The notes: generated by a model from the sequence alone, not told the origin. A stretch of DNA of 64,000 nt from Axinella damicornis (GCA_963931865.1 OZ007517.1:10870899-10934898); one strand, 5' to 3'. Positions 37,650 to 50,197 are shown, counted from the first letter of the stretch. Translations and numbers: made by a program.

Positions 37650-40320
37650 ATAACAACCGTGCATTGTCACTATTATGTCTCCACTTACCATATAAGGACA
37701 AATGAGACAGATGAGTGTTGCTGCTATCCCGCCAATGGCCAGGTCAGGGGGAAGCAGGGAACCAGAGCGACCAGTCAGGGGAACAAACATGGTGAAGACT
37801 CCCTCAACCAGCTGCGCACTCAGCATGACGGGCAGACTCGCCCCAAGTGCTGACAGCACAGTGAACGTGAGACTCCACAGCACCCGCTGGTGTGTCCTGT
37901 GAATGGCCTTCTGCAGGAGGAGGTCCCAGAGGACCCCCTGGAAGGCCAGTGGGAAGGCAATCCACACAAGAAAGATGAAGGCTGAGCAGATTCTGAGGTA
38001 CGTCAGGATGAGCAGACATGCTGTCCAGACCAGCTGGGTGGCTAGGAAGCATCCTCGACCTTGAGCTTCCTGGGAGGTGTGGGGGTTCTGCGTGCGTATG
38101 GGGGGGGGGGGGGGGGGGGGGGGGGGTAGCATTAGCGTGCACTATACTGAGTCACAGGCTCACCCACCAGTCTCGATGGCAGGGGACAGTTGCATGTTGA
38201 CGTACCATGAAGATCCAGTGTACAGCAGCCATGGCCGTGAAGGCAGGAGTGGCATAGAGAGGGATGATGAAGAGAGGGTGGGCGAACCACGAGAGGGAGT
38301 GCCCCAGGAGCTGCAGGAGAATGGCCGTGAGGGAGGCGGAGAGGAGGGCAGCAGCCCAAGAGAGAAGGAGGACGGCAATGGCTGTGAGCACAGCATGAAT
38401 TGTGGGTTTGTCTGTGAGGAGGGAGAGAGGGGTAGAGGAACGAGTGACGAGGTGGGGGTGAGGGTGTGCAAGGGTGTGAGGGTGTGTAAGGGGTGTGAGG
38501 GGGTGAATTCCTGAATGGCATGTACAGAGAACTACCTTGATTGGTTCTTCTGGTGTGGCCCCTCGATGTTCCAAAGTACACGCTAACTAGTGCTGCAATA
38601 CCAACCAGGGTATTCAGGATTGCCGCCACCCTCTCCGGATATATGATCACCGTCTTCCCAAACAGGTCAAAGAACACTAATTTTCCATGCCTGTCCTCCC
38701 CGGGGTCCTCCAGCAGGGGCGAGGTCGACACCTCACGTACGATCGCCAGGACATTCTCCCCTGCCCTCTGTATGGATGCATCAGGAATGGCTGAAGGGAC
38801 ATCGTACCTGAAGGGTAGACCAACAAACATGGACGTGCTGGCTAGTAGTCTGCAGTGCCAGCAGCAAGGAGGGGAGTCTCAGTCCCAGGGGAGGTCTGGG
38901 ACTGAGACTATACGGAGACAACGGTATTCCATTTAGGTTTCCATTCCAATCTTTGATGTTTTCAAAACCCCATACTAAAACGGTATTTACTTGAAATAGC
39001 ACTATAGAACTTCGTTGGGTGCACTGACCTCATCTGACACGTGCAGCCAGCACCTTCCGTTCTGTCCAAGTGCTGTATTGCCATGTATACTAATGCCCAC
39101 CATAAATGCTACATCACTCAAACTACTTTGAAATGGGCTATTTGTAGTCAGATAACTACTATAGCCGTTTCTAGCTAAGCGTGTTTAACTGGTATTCTTG
39201 CTTACTGTAACTCGATCTAGCTTTTAGAGAAGTGTTAGCCTTACTAAACAGTGCAGAGCTCATGTTTGAATACCAGCAGTATCTGGTAGCATATAGTACT
39301 CCTGTACTGCTCAGCAGCACTCACTCACTCTGTATGGTACACGTATCCATTCACAAAGTAGGCGGTGTCAATCCCGGGGATGTGTCCGTGGTCCCGAAAC
39401 ACTCTGAAGTCGGTGTCCGAGGGGATGATGCCAGATTGGAACACCTCCTGGGCTATCACAGAGGCATGTGGGTGGGGCGCTGACTTGGCATACAGCCTTG
39501 CCAGCCACGGGTTATCAGGGCCAGTCTGGAAGACTATCTCCCTCCCACCAGCTCCACACGCTTCCAGGTTTAGAAATGCCTTGACCTGCCTTGCCCACGG
39601 GTGCTGCGTGATGAACCCATGTGAGGCCTGCAGAAAGGTCTCCTCCGCTCCATTGAAGAGGAAGATCACTGCGTGATCAGGAAGCAGTGGGGAGGGGTTG
39701 GCAGAGATGCTTCGCAGGACCTCCAGCATTGTAGCACAGCTCAGTGCATCATCGCTGGCAGCCACGGTTCCAATAGCAGAGTCAAAGTGGGCGTTCAGCA
39801 GAAACGCATGTTTTGGGGAAGTTCCTTTTCTGCTAAATCGAACCACAACGTTTGTGAGGTTGTGGTAGAAATGGGTCATCTTACCGAGGAAGTCGAGGAA
39901 GAAGTGTCCCGAGGGCTGTTGTACATCGATCTCCATCACCACCTGTTCGCTTGCTAGGGAGCGAATGGCCTCGACCTGGCTGACAATCAGGTCCCTGGCA
40001 TGCACCTCATTGGCAGTGCTCCCAACATGCCGGGTACCCAGATCAGTGAGTGCCAAGAGATGTCTCCTCGCGTTGGCCACATGGAACTGGTTGGGGCTGG
40101 TAGGAACAGCTGGCTCGGGTAGCTTGCGGTAGTAGTGGAGAGACAGGGCAGCCATCCCAGCCAGCAGCAGCAGGTAGAGGAGGATACAGCCACCAGGGAG
40201 GATTGGCCCGCCATGAGATGTTGATTTGTCCTTACCACGTCTGTCTTGCGTCTCCCTCCGCTCCCACGTATGCTGAACTGCAGCTCCTCGCTGCCTCACC
40301 CCAGACTGCATGTCGCACAC
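35001..40320 (-). CDS. ERMP1: Endoplasmic reticulum metallopeptidase 1
   Basis: Multi-pass ER membrane aminopeptidase of family M28. Nine exons join in frame: 40320-39329, 38807-38536, 38411-38206, 38069-37689, 37364-37206, 36508-36312, 36177-36062, 35921-35737, 35162-35001 (889 residues; human 904). After one N-terminal TM helix, the peptidase domain shows NAHFDS, SDDALSC, NGAEET, NLEACGAGG and YHTEYD, the zinc and catalytic residues of M28. Exons 2-5 encode several hydrophobic helices. The lumenal C-terminal domain ends with FWVEIK, ATHYL and AWTSTYNSWVF, matching the ERMP1 C-terminus. Exon 8 uses a GC donor (AAG|GCAAGT). Long C runs (sense strand) precede the acceptors of exons 4 and 8. 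The start lies 135 bp from the PUF60 stop. Confidence 0.92.
35272..35336. repeat. Foldback repeat, TAGCCTCGTTCCCAGGC family
   Basis: Left end TAGCCTCGTTCCCAGGCC and right end CTGGGAACGAGGCC enclose a short spacer. No clear target duplication. In the last ERMP1 intron. Confidence 0.7.
37410..37648. repeat. G-rich minisatellite and G homopolymers
   Basis: Units of GTGTGTTGGGAGAGGGG alternate with runs of up to about 30 G. In ERMP1 intron 4, sense strand C-rich. Several spurious open frames arise here. Confidence 0.9.
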
Positions 40321-40454
40321 CTACCTACCCGGAGGCTACCGTACCACGGCTACCTGGAAGAGGCGTGGCTGAACGCTAACCTGGAAGAGGCGTGGCTGAA
40401 CGTAATTGATATGTACACAGAAAACAAAATCAAGGACGTGTTGCAGCATGGTGA

Positions 40455-41355
40455 CTAGTGAGAAAGGTCATTAGTTTCAAATTTTTCCTGGTCATAAACT
40501 TCAGCTGTTATCATTCTCCCACCAAACCACCTGCCATTGAGTGCCTTGATAGCATTCTCCGCCTCTGTGTGTGTGTGTGCGTGTGTTGTGTGTGTGCGTG
40601 TGTTGTGTGTGTGTGTGTGTGTGTGTGATTGGGAGAGGGAGGCAACAGTGATACTGACATCCGTACATAGACAGATAATCCTACTCACCATTTGGTGCAG
40701 AGAAGCTGACAAATATCTTGATGATGACCTCCGCATCATCTTCAACCCCCTGCCTCTCCTGGTAGATGATGACCCGCTCCACGGCACCATACCTGCTGCA
40801 CTCCGAGGTGACCTCATCCTCCAGTTCCTCGTCCAGGTCCTCAGCAGACACCATGTTGCGTAACACAACCACGCTCGACTGGGAAGAGGAATGAAGACAG
40901 CTCTGTTACTCTGAGCAGAGAACCATAGTTAGCCTCGTTCCCACGCAGCCTGGGAACGAGGCTAAACCTGACAGTCAATACGTATGATGGTAGCATGCCC
41001 AGTCCACACACCTCCGACTTCCGTGAGAGTTTCTTCATGACCATGAGTCGTGCATTGCTGCCCGAGATGGAGACGTTCTCCTCCTGCTGTAGGGTGGCCA
41101 TATCCTGCTGAGTCCCTCGCTCCTCGTTCACCGCCTGAAGCTTTTCCTGAATCTTCGTTATCACTCCAGCGCTCACCCCCTCTCCTGTGGCCAGCCCGGT
41201 GCCTCCCTCCATCCCGGACCCTCCGATGTTCAGAGAGAGGTTTGGGTTGCCCGTGCTCATGCTCAGTTCTATTGCAGCTGCTGCCTGGTCAAGCTGCTGC
41301 TGTTGCAGAGCGCTGAGGGCAGTGGGGGCTGTGTGCGTGTGGGTGTGTGGGGGGG

Positions 41356-41386
<31 letters not shown>

Positions 41387-44300
41387 GGGGGTGTGGGGGG
41401 GGGGGGGGGTGAGGAAGCGGAGGAAGGAAGAGGTACACCATGAAATCGCTACCAACTATTTGTGAGATCTTTAGATTAGAACTGTGCACCAAAGATACTA
41501 CTCCTATACACGTACACCATTTAATACACAGGCTATATGCAAACGTAATGTGCATACACTACACACAAGATACACTATAACATACACTATACACAGCGTA
41601 AACAAGTTCTATACACAGGCTATACGTAGTAGGCCATGCTTAGCACAATACACTCGCTCTCTCTAACATACATGTTGTACATGTACATTCACGAACTCAA
41701 CCTAGCACAGCCAACGTCACTCACTGGATGCTTGTACTGCAGCTGCACTGGCTGCAGCAGCGACAGCTGCAATATTTGTGGAGGCCCCCAGTGCAGCCGA
41801 GTTCAGCAGCCCTGGCAGGACTGGACCAGCGTTGGGTGGGTAGAGGGGGATGGGAGGGGTCAGCGCCTGTAGGGGAGGGGCGGTACGGTGAATATTGCCA
41901 ATTAGTTATCATCATTGCAGGAACATATTCTTTCCAACTGAAAGCATGTGAAACCGTCTACTCTCATACAGAGGTCAGGTCAGAGTGCTCACCCTCCCCA
42001 CTCGGAGGAACTGTCCGCCGAGGTCGAACAGGTTCATGGATGCAATAGCGTCAGCGGAACTCTTGTGATTGTCGTATTCGATGTAGCCCCAACCACGGTG
42101 CTTGCCAGGCGTATTGTCTGGGGCCAGCTCCACCTTCTTAATTTTACCAAATGCCTCAAACACACTGCAGCAGGGAGAAATATGGGACACCACCATTTCA
42201 TTGACTACAGTGTGACCCAGGGAGGCACAACCCAAGGGACACCAACCAACTACTGCACGCTGCTGGAGCAGAGCGCTCGGACTGCACCACTGCTCTCTCC
42301 GGCTCACCTCTTCATGTCATCCTGGCTGAGGTCAGGGTGGATGGATGCAACGTAGATGCGAGGGTACTTAGCCGCCTCCTCCTGGATATGGGCAATGATA
42401 GGGGCAGCCTGGGGAACATTGTTAGGCCTGCCGACCTGCACCAGCAAGAAGAGTGAGCTGAACACGTAAACAACCGCACAGCAGTCCCTCGTGGACACCA
42501 CACACACTACCTTAATGTTCCTGCCGCCAATGACAACGCCGTTCATCTGCTCCAGAGCCAGCTGGGCCGCCTCCGCCGTCTCAAACTCGACAAATGCATA
42601 CCCCTTGTGCTTCATGGTGGCACTGTCCCAGGACATATTCACCGCCTTGATGGTCCCAAACGGTGAGAAGGCCTGTCGCACAGATTCCTCTCCCAGCTCA
42701 AAGTTGATACTGCCAACATAGATCCTGAGAGATAGCACAGCAGCTGAGAATGTATACCCTCCCCGCACCACACACTAGGCAACTTGTGTTTACGGCTGAA
42801 TCTAGCAAACTGTAGCACCCAAGAAAAGGTCACACCACTAGCTTGTAGGGGAGACCAGTTGGACAATAGTATAGCACCTCTCACCTGCTCATTAGCAGCA
42901 GGGCTCTCTGCTTGTTGGCCGCCTCTTGTAGAGCATGCATCTGAACCACCTGCTGCTCTGTCTGCTTGTGATGGTGCTGGTAGAAGGTGGGAGGGAGGGA
43001 GGAGGGATGGAGAGAGAGGGGAGGAGGGAGGGAGGGAGGGGGGGGGGGAGGGAGGGAGGGAGAGAGGGAGGGAGGGAGAAGGGAGGGAGAAGGGAGGGGG
43101 GAGGGAAGGAGGGAGTGGGGAGGGAGGGACAGAGAGAGGAAGGGAGGGAGGGGGAGGGAGGAATGGAGAGAGGGAGGGCGGGAGAGAGGGAGGAGCTCAG
43201 CAACCCTGTGCATTCAGAGTCTCTGGTAGTCTGCTTGGGTGTACAGGTAGCATACACTCACGGGTCACTCACATGCTTGGCGGAGACGGACTGGCAGTAC
43301 TTCTTTGCCATCTGCAGGGCTGCCAGCTGAGTAGAGTCCAGCTTGGGCAGGACTGCCGGGGTGACCAAAGGGCCAGTCTGCTCTGGGTCCTTCTCTGTGT
43401 GGGGAAGAGAACCCTGATCAGGCCCCCAGTCCAAACTCTGACTTCTGCCTTGTCAGTCCACCACACAACATGCAGAGACCAGTGTCCTGCCTGTATTTCC
43501 CCCTCTGCACCACACATTGGTACTCGTTCACCAATCCCTCGTTCCCAGGCCGCAGGAGAAACCGTCTGGCAACTTACGCAAGTTCAAACTGTTACTTCCG
43601 CTGGCAGTGTTCACATGACAATAGTACACCCAATTGCGTCATGCGTTGAGACGTCACAGTCATGCTCATTCATGTTCGAGTTCTGCTTGCCTTCAGTAGC
43701 AGAACCTCCAGCAAACAGTTGCTTCCATGAGCAGGAAAGGACCGTTCTCAGCGCTTGTCAGACGTCAGCAGATGGAGCTATCATGTGCACTTCACTGCTT
43801 GAGTCAGGTACACAACTGCTGTGACATTACATCCGTATACAGAAGTTACCAGGCCTCCCCCCCCCCCACCTGAAACAGTTCACACCGCACTTTTGGAGGA
43901 GATGTAAAGCCGTCGGTCCCGGGGGACTTAACTTAAGTCAATAGACTCTGTCTTCTCCGGGCCCCTCGCAGGGCCAGACCCACATGTGGGTCTGGCCCCT
44001 TGTGACTAGCCCTCGTTAGCTGCCATCACGGTAAATCAGTCAAGGGTAGTTCAAATTAAGAAAATAAATTTGAACATTGAAGGACCAAAAATGCAGTCGC
44101 AACATTATATCACAGTAGCGCAAAAATTCTTAAGCGCTTCTTCATAACTTAAATTCATCCTCACCATTTGGTGTCTCCTGATCCCAACCTTTCCTCCTCT
44201 TCTTCGACTGCTCCTGGGAAGTGCCAGGGATGCGTGGGGAAGAGGGTGCTCTAATTAATACCCACCAACAATGTTCTATTGCGGCGGAATACAATCTCTG

Positions 44301-44390
44301 CAGCCCAGATAATCATGGCTGACACTAATATTGAACGGCCCCAGATGACCAGTACTTCACAAAGCATACATCTCTCCTCACCTCTGCCAT
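40455..44390 (-). CDS. PUF60: Poly(U)-binding splicing factor PUF60
   Basis: U2-snRNP-associated factor that binds poly-pyrimidine tracts, helps 3' splice-site recognition and represses FBP-driven transcription; nuclear. Exons: 44250-44165, 43394-43273, 42976-42885, 42724-42511, 42435-42308, 42164-41993, 41866-41725, 41328-41012, 40878-40689, 40564-40455, about 524 residues. RRM1 contains [12 protein letters not shown] and [12 protein letters not shown]2 contains [12 protein letters not shown] and GWGYIEYD. An Ala-rich linker and a C-terminal UHM (VVLRNMV ... IIYQERQG ... [10 protein letters not shown]) follow. The N-terminal exon is unsettled: ATG at 44390 (MAE, donor GTGAGG) is plausible but its phase does not match exon 44250. 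Introns hold a GGGA-rich tract and a foldback. Head-to-head with AGBL4. Confidence 0.93.
40930..40964. repeat. 35-bp foldback, TAGCCTCGTTCCCA family
   Basis: TAGCCTCGTTCCCACGC against GCCTGGGAACGAGGCTA. Flanks are only partly alike, so the insertion duplication is not clear. In a PUF60 intron. Confidence 0.75.
42985..43198. repeat. GGGA/GGAG purine tract
   Basis: Over 200 bp of almost pure purine on the plus strand, i.e. a pyrimidine tract on the PUF60 sense strand just upstream of the acceptor for exon 42976. Confidence 0.9.
43971..43998. repeat. 28-bp perfect palindrome
   Basis: GGGCCAGACCCACA followed at once by its inverse complement. In a PUF60 intron. May be the end of a decayed foldback element. 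Confidence 0.75.
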
Positions 44391-44489
44391 TCGCGCGGTG
44401 TTGCTGATCAAGATTACTACGCATGCGTGGTGATTTGAACTTTGAACCTTAAGATTTGGCGGAATTATTGAACTTGAACTTGAGATTCA
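44391..44489. promoter_or_regulatory. Bidirectional promoter between PUF60 and AGBL4
   Basis: 99 bp between divergent ATGs. Contains the palindrome ACGCATGCGT (44419-44428), reminiscent of an NRF-1-type site. Function inferred. Confidence 0.5.
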
Positions 44490-47400
44490 ATGGCTGCTGA
44501 CGGGGAGGAGCTGTGTAGGTCAGAGGTTGAGCAGCCGCCATCCAAAGAACCCTTCGTAGGGAACCTCTCCAAGTGCATTCCCTTGCCACCTGACCGTCTT
44601 GGTGATGTGAGGCGTGGGGACCTGCAATTTGATTCATGCTTTGAGGGAGGTAGGTAATTTGTCACAGGATAGCTGTATCTACACAGGGTGTAGGTTTACG
44701 TACAAGTCCTGAATACATGCAAAGACAAACAATGGGAAAAGTACTTGGCATGGCAAAGGAGAAACAATAAATTCAAGCATAGATAATCTCTATTATCTAT
44801 GATTCAAGCTGGCATGCAAACTTAGCTACAAATTGAGGTACGTATGTTTTTGCGCCAAAATTGGCACATTTTGGAAGTTATTCTACCAACAATTTGACAT
44901 GCCAATTTTGGAATTAAACCTAAATTGGCAGGAACAGCACTCCTGTTCTAATTCTATAGGGTGACTGATGTGCCATTTCTGCCAAAAACCAATGAACCAA
45001 AATTAGCATTGGGATAGACTTGGAAGAGAATGTTGCCCTAGGTATGGGTATGCGAATGAGATATGAAGCTGGGAATTGTGCCATTGTGGTCAGCATAAAA
45101 AGAGCTTTCAAATAATGTCCTTAAAATGATTTTATAAGCTCAGTCACATTTTTGCCAAAAATCGCACTTGACCATGGTTTTTCATGATTTTGGGTCAAAA
45201 TTCAACCAATTGCAAAATTGGCATCATTGGAATGCTCCATTCATGCTGATCACAATGGTGCAAATCCCAGCTTCATATCTCCTTCCTACCCCAAGATATA
45301 TTAGCCTCGTTCCCAGGCCATAGCAAACTTGCCTGTCACTCACCAGGAGTGCTTTTCTGCCAATTTCAGTTTTGTTGTTCCATTTTCGGTAGAAATGGCA
45401 CATCAGTCACCCTACAGAACAGGAATGCTGTTTTCTGCACAGTCAAGTCAAAATGTGTCATAATTGGTAGAACCAAATTGTGCCAGTTTTGGCATGTGCA
45501 CATACAGTGTACCTGCACTGCCATACAGTGTACCTGCACTGCCGTACAGTGTACCTGCACTGCCGTACAGTGTACCTGCACTGCCGTACAGTGTACCTGC
45601 ACTGCCATACAGTGTACCTGCACTGCCGTACAGTGTACCTGCACTGCCGTACAGTGTACCTGCACTGCCATACAGTGTACCTGCACTGCCGTACAGTGTA
45701 CCTGCACTGCCATACAGTGTACCTGCACTGCCATACAGTGTACCTGCACTGCCATACAGTGTACCTGCACTGCCGTACAGTGTACCTGCACTGCCGTACA
45801 GTGTACCTGCACTGCCATACAGTGTACCTGCACTGCCATACAGTGTACCTGCACTGCCATACAGTGTACCTGCACTGCCGTACAGTGTACCTGCACTGCC
45901 GTACAGTGTACCTGCACTGCCATACAGTGTACCTGCACTGCCATACAGTGTACCTGCACTGCCATACAGTGTACCTGCACTGCCGTACAGTGTACCTGCA
46001 CTGCCATACAGTGTACCTGCACTGCCGTACAGTGTACCTGCACTGCCATACAGTGTACCTGCACTGCCGTACAGTGTACCTGCACTGCCATACAGTGTAC
46101 CTGCACTGCCGTACAGTGTACCTGCACTGCCGTACAGTGTACCTGCACTGCCATACAGTGTACCTGCACTGCCGTACAGTGTACCTGCACTGCCATACAG
46201 TGTACCTGCACTGCCGTACAGTGTACCTGCACTGCCGTACAGTGTACCTGCACTGCCGTACAGTGTACCTGCACTGCCATACAGTGTACCTGCACTGCTG
46301 TACAGTGTACCTGCACTGCCATACAGTGTACCTGCACTGCCATACAGTGTACCTGCACTGCCATACAGTGTACCTGCACTGCCGTACAGTGTACCTGCAC
46401 TGCCGTACAGTGTACCTGCACTGCCGTACAGTGTACCTGCACTGCCATACAGTGTACCTGCACTGCCATACAGTGTACCTGCACTAACCTACAAAATGTG
46501 TAACAGACAGTACCAAACAACTGGTACAGACTGTGGTGCACTCAGCTCGGAGGGCAGATTTGAAGGTAGCATACTTTGCGCCTTGTCTAATAGAGGGAAG
46601 GCTGTTGGAGCCTTGAGCTCCTTGAAACTCGGAAGTGCTTCTGTATGAGTTCGTGTTTTGGCGGTGTGGATGGAGTTTGTTTTCACCCCTAAACTGTGGT
46701 GAACCTGGCAGAGCACAGCGATCTCACTCCTTCTGTGTATGGTTGTCCAACCCAAAGATATTTGACCCTTGGTCACAAGCAGAGATATTGGCATATACAC
46801 TTGCCTCCACCATACAAACCTTTCCCCACACATGCACACTCTTATTGCAGGAAACTTGGGTCGTGTTGACTACATTAGTGACTATGAATATGATCTGTTC
46901 ATCAGGCCAGACACTTGCAATCCACGGTACTTACCTTCGTGCTCGTTAGCCTCTGCTCCCAGGCCTCATGGGAGGAGAGAAAGTGCTGTCGTTATTCTCA
47001 CGCAGCCTGGGGACGAGGCTATGTGCTGTGCTCCCAAGGTAGCTGGCTCGCTTAACTTTCACGCAGGTACCGTGTCTGGTTCAATTTCACAGTGCAGAAT
47101 GTCTGTTCAGACCAGGTGAGTGTAGTCATCTGAGCTCTGGTGTCCGTGTAGCTACGGTAGTGTAGTGAGTGTCTCTTTCTCTCTGCAGAGGGTGATCTTC
47201 AATATCGTAAACTTCAGTAAGACCAAGAGCTTGTACAGAGATGGGATGAGCCCGCTAGTGAAGTCAACGTCTAGGCCTAACTGGTTAGCCCGTAGAGCTA
47301 TAGCTCAGAGTAGTGGCTGAAAGCCATGGGTGCTATGGTTATATGGTGTCAGTTCAATAGTCCTGTTCTGTTCACTAGGGAGCGTATCCCCCACAAGAAT

Positions 47401-50197
47401 GTCTTCTACTACCGGTGTCCAGACCACCAGAAGAACTATGTCCTCTCGTTTGCCTTCGCCTTTGACAGAGAGGACGATGTCTACCAGGTGAGTCGGCTTC
47501 ACTGGGGAAACCGGCTTGCTAATTCACACTCTCCTTCCATCTCTTTCTCAGTTTGCCTACTGCTATCCATACACGTACACACGACTACAGCTCTACCTGG
47601 AGGGGCTAGACAAACGGAATCTGGACTACTACAAGAGGGAATTGCTGTGCCACAGCGTGGTACGATCTGAATCCCAGCTCCTTGCTCTTAGATTGAGTAA
47701 TTATGCTCACCTTACCTTCCTCCAGCAACAGAGGAGTCTGGACCTCCTCACTATCTCCTCCCCTTGCCCCTCATCCTCCTCCCCTCGCAAGATGGTATTC
47801 ATCACAGGCAGAGTTCATCCTGGAGAAACCCCTTCCTCCTTCGTATGCCAGGGTAACCAGCCTCTCCCTGTCCCTTTATCTTCCCCTTTCCTTGAGCACT
47901 GGAAAGTCACAGCAATGGATTCTTGTATTTCTGCAGGACTGATAGAGTACCTTCTGAGTGATGACCCTGGAGCAAAGGTGTTGAGGAAGCACATCGTGTT
48001 CAAGATAGGTGTGAAGAAACAGCACCGTGTTTAGGTACCATCTTATAGGTGTACCTCTCCCCCCTCAGTTCCAATGCTTAACCCGGATGGTGTCTACCTA
48101 GGCAATTACAGGTACGGTCAGGTTGATTTAATTGGGAGATTGGTAGCTCTGAGATCTCCCTCCCTCACTCCCTCTCCAGGTGTTCTCTGATGGGATTTGA
48201 TCTAAATCGGCACTGGCACGCCCCCTCCCCCTGGGCCCACCCCACCCTCCATGCCACTAAGCAGCTTGTCATGCAGTATGACCAGGACTGGGTGAGCCCC
48301 TGCACACCCATACAAAGATCATATAGTGTTCATTTCACTTACCTACTTGTAATTGGATGCTGTGACTTGCAATATTTTCTCTAGACCACAGACTTGGACT
48401 TCTACATTGACATCCACGCTCACTCCACCCTCACAAATGGTACACTCCCTTGCTAAGCCCACGATGACCCAGTAGTGAGTGATGTTATGCTGTTCACAGG
48501 GTTCATGTATGGGAACATGTATGAGGATGAGGAACGCTTTGAGAGGCAGGCTGTGTTCCCAAAGCTGCTGGCCAGATATGCAGAAGACTTCTCATGGGTG
48601 AGTGGCACCATAACGTTATCATAGTCACCACCCTCTCTCCTCACCAATGTCCCATCCTCTCTGCTCACTATCGTCCACCCTCTTCCCTAACTAATGTCCC
48701 ACCCAGAGGTCGAAATAAGGATTACATGTTGAGCGGTCAAATGTCCTAGCACTTTAGATTTTGATTGGACATTTACTAAATATGTTAGGTCATGCCCGCG
48801 CCCGTCACCAAAAATAAATCACAAGAGCATGAATGTGTGTTCTCCAAGCTAGATTCAAATCCACATTGGTTGTGTGTATATGTGTATTGGGAAAAAAAAA
48901 GAATTTGGTTGACAAGAACTCATGCATAAAGAAAGAGAGAAAAAGAAATTGGCTGATTCGAACCAGGTACAGTGATTATGGGTCATGCACTTAGGTGATT
49001 GTATTCATGCATGTTGATCGGTCACGCCTACCGAACAAGTGCATTAGTGTGCGGTCATTTTAGCTAAATGCACGGAAATTGACCGATGACCGCATGTTAT
49101 TTCGACCTCTGCCACCTTCTCCGCTGACTGTCCCGTCTTCTTCACAGAGCAAAACCTCCTTCAACAAGGATGCTGTCAAGGCAGGCACTGGAAGGAGGTA
49201 GGGCAGAACCAGAATCGATATGCATGATTGAAGATACATCTATCATAATAATCCATCTACAGTGATTTAGGTACGGGAGGCAACTACTCGTGTGATGTAC
49301 ATGTTGTGTTTGTATGTAGTTATGTCCATCACACTTTGGGTAGGTGGCCACGTGCAGTATAGGCACTACAACGTGCTTGGTAAGAACTGCTCTTCCGGTA
49401 TCTGACTGCTCGACTGGTGCTGGATTCTTTTGCCAGTGTTCTGCTTGAAGGTCTGTGTGAGCTTCGGTTGTCGCTCCGTGTGTATGGTCATCGGTTAATC
49501 GTGAAAACCACACTACTGGTAGCTGGTACAACTCAACTGTAGCCCAAGCTCACGCATACTCCAGCTCGCACCCGTAGCCTCGTTCAAAGGCCGTATATAG
49601 GGCCGAAAATATTACAGTGCTCACAACTTTACCACCAGGTGAATTTTAGTACATAAGCATCCATGCACGACAGCGACCACAGTGGTCAGAATCTGCATGG
49701 GTCTTTCCTGAGAGTTGTGTTGCCAAGGACAGTCGAAGAGGGTGCTCGAGCAGTGGCAGCTGACAAGAAGACAAAAGCACTTATAACTCCACCACCAAGG
49801 TGATTTTCAGTACCAAAATCCTGTTTGGATTAGTGAGCAAGAGCGATCATGAGGGTGTTGTCAGAATCTTTGTAGGCTGTTCGTATTTGTCAATCATTAT
49901 TTCATTACATCACTTGGCGCAATTTTTTCCCTGCCAGTAGTATAATGTTATCATTGTTATCATGGCCACTGTCGATCATGATGTGATATACTCAGCCCTA
50001 GAAGCTGGAGAAGAGGAACGTGCCCATGATTGTCACAGCTGTAGCTGGTGCCGTTGCATATTCAGTTGTGTGCTGGTGGTCTCTCCTCAGGTTCCTTGGT
50101 GGCTGTCTGACCTCCCAGACACAGTGCTACACACTGGAGGTATCCTTCTTCAGCTATACCACTTCCCAGACACACGCTCCATACACTGAGGAGGCCT
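44490..50197 (+). CDS. AGBL4: Cytosolic carboxypeptidase 6-like tubulin deglutamylase (3' end unresolved)
   Basis: M14-family deglutamylase that trims glutamates from tubulin side chains. Exons: 44490-44649, 46851-46926, 47067-47115, 47189-47283, 47379-47487, 47552-47659, 47726-47852, 47937-48008, 48069-48111, 48180-48291, 48385-48439, 48500-48597, 49148-49197, 50091-50197. Signatures: NLGRVDYISDYEYDLFIRPD, KTKSLYRDGMSP, FAYCYPYTYTR, the zinc motif RVHPGETPSS, MLNPDGVYLGNYR, GFDLNRHW, the zinc His in DIHAHST, and the catalytic Glu region CYTLEVSFFSY. The exon at 50091 ends EEA, where family members continue with a short C-terminal tail. Either the frame runs on to a stop at 50412 or an exon at 50611-50651 adds a short tail. 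Intron 1 carries a MITE and a 1-kb minisatellite; intron 12 carries another MITE. Confidence 0.92.
44840..45500. mobile_element. ~650-bp palindromic MITE (copy C of the dispersed family)
   Basis: Left half has AGCACTCCTGTTCT, GGGTGACTGATGTGCCATTT and GAGATATGAAGCTGGGA. The right half has the inverse complements in mirror order, ending near 45440-45500. Related to 19075-19405 and 21110-21420. Confidence 0.7.
45501..46487. repeat. 21-bp minisatellite, about 47 copies
   Basis: Unit CAGTGTACCTGCACTGCCRTA, R being A or G (one copy T). Because 21 is a multiple of 3 and no unit contains a stop in several frames, long false open frames appear on both strands. In AGBL4 intron 1, directly beside the palindromic MITE. 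Confidence 0.97.
48704..49111. mobile_element. 408-bp MITE with CAGAGGTCGAAATAA ends
   Basis: Ends CAGAGGTCGAAATAA and exact inverse; internal CATG...GGTCA blocks are also inverted. CCACC flanks both sides. CAGAGG starts resemble hAT ends but the duplication is only 5 bp. The interior contains a B-box-like GGTTCGAATC (minus strand). In AGBL4 intron 12. Confidence 0.75.

Noticed and set aside
37340..37853. Gly/Cys/Val-rich frames of 98-154 codons
   Set aside because: Products of G-rich simple repeats inside an ERMP1 intron.
42784..43824. 346-codon plus-strand frame
   Set aside because: Runs across PUF60 antisense exons and a GGGA tract; no family resemblance or splice logic.
45349..46648. 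Long overlapping open frames of 335-394 codons on both strands
   Set aside because: They are translations of a 21-bp tandem repeat, whose period is a multiple of 3; no domain and no codon constraint.
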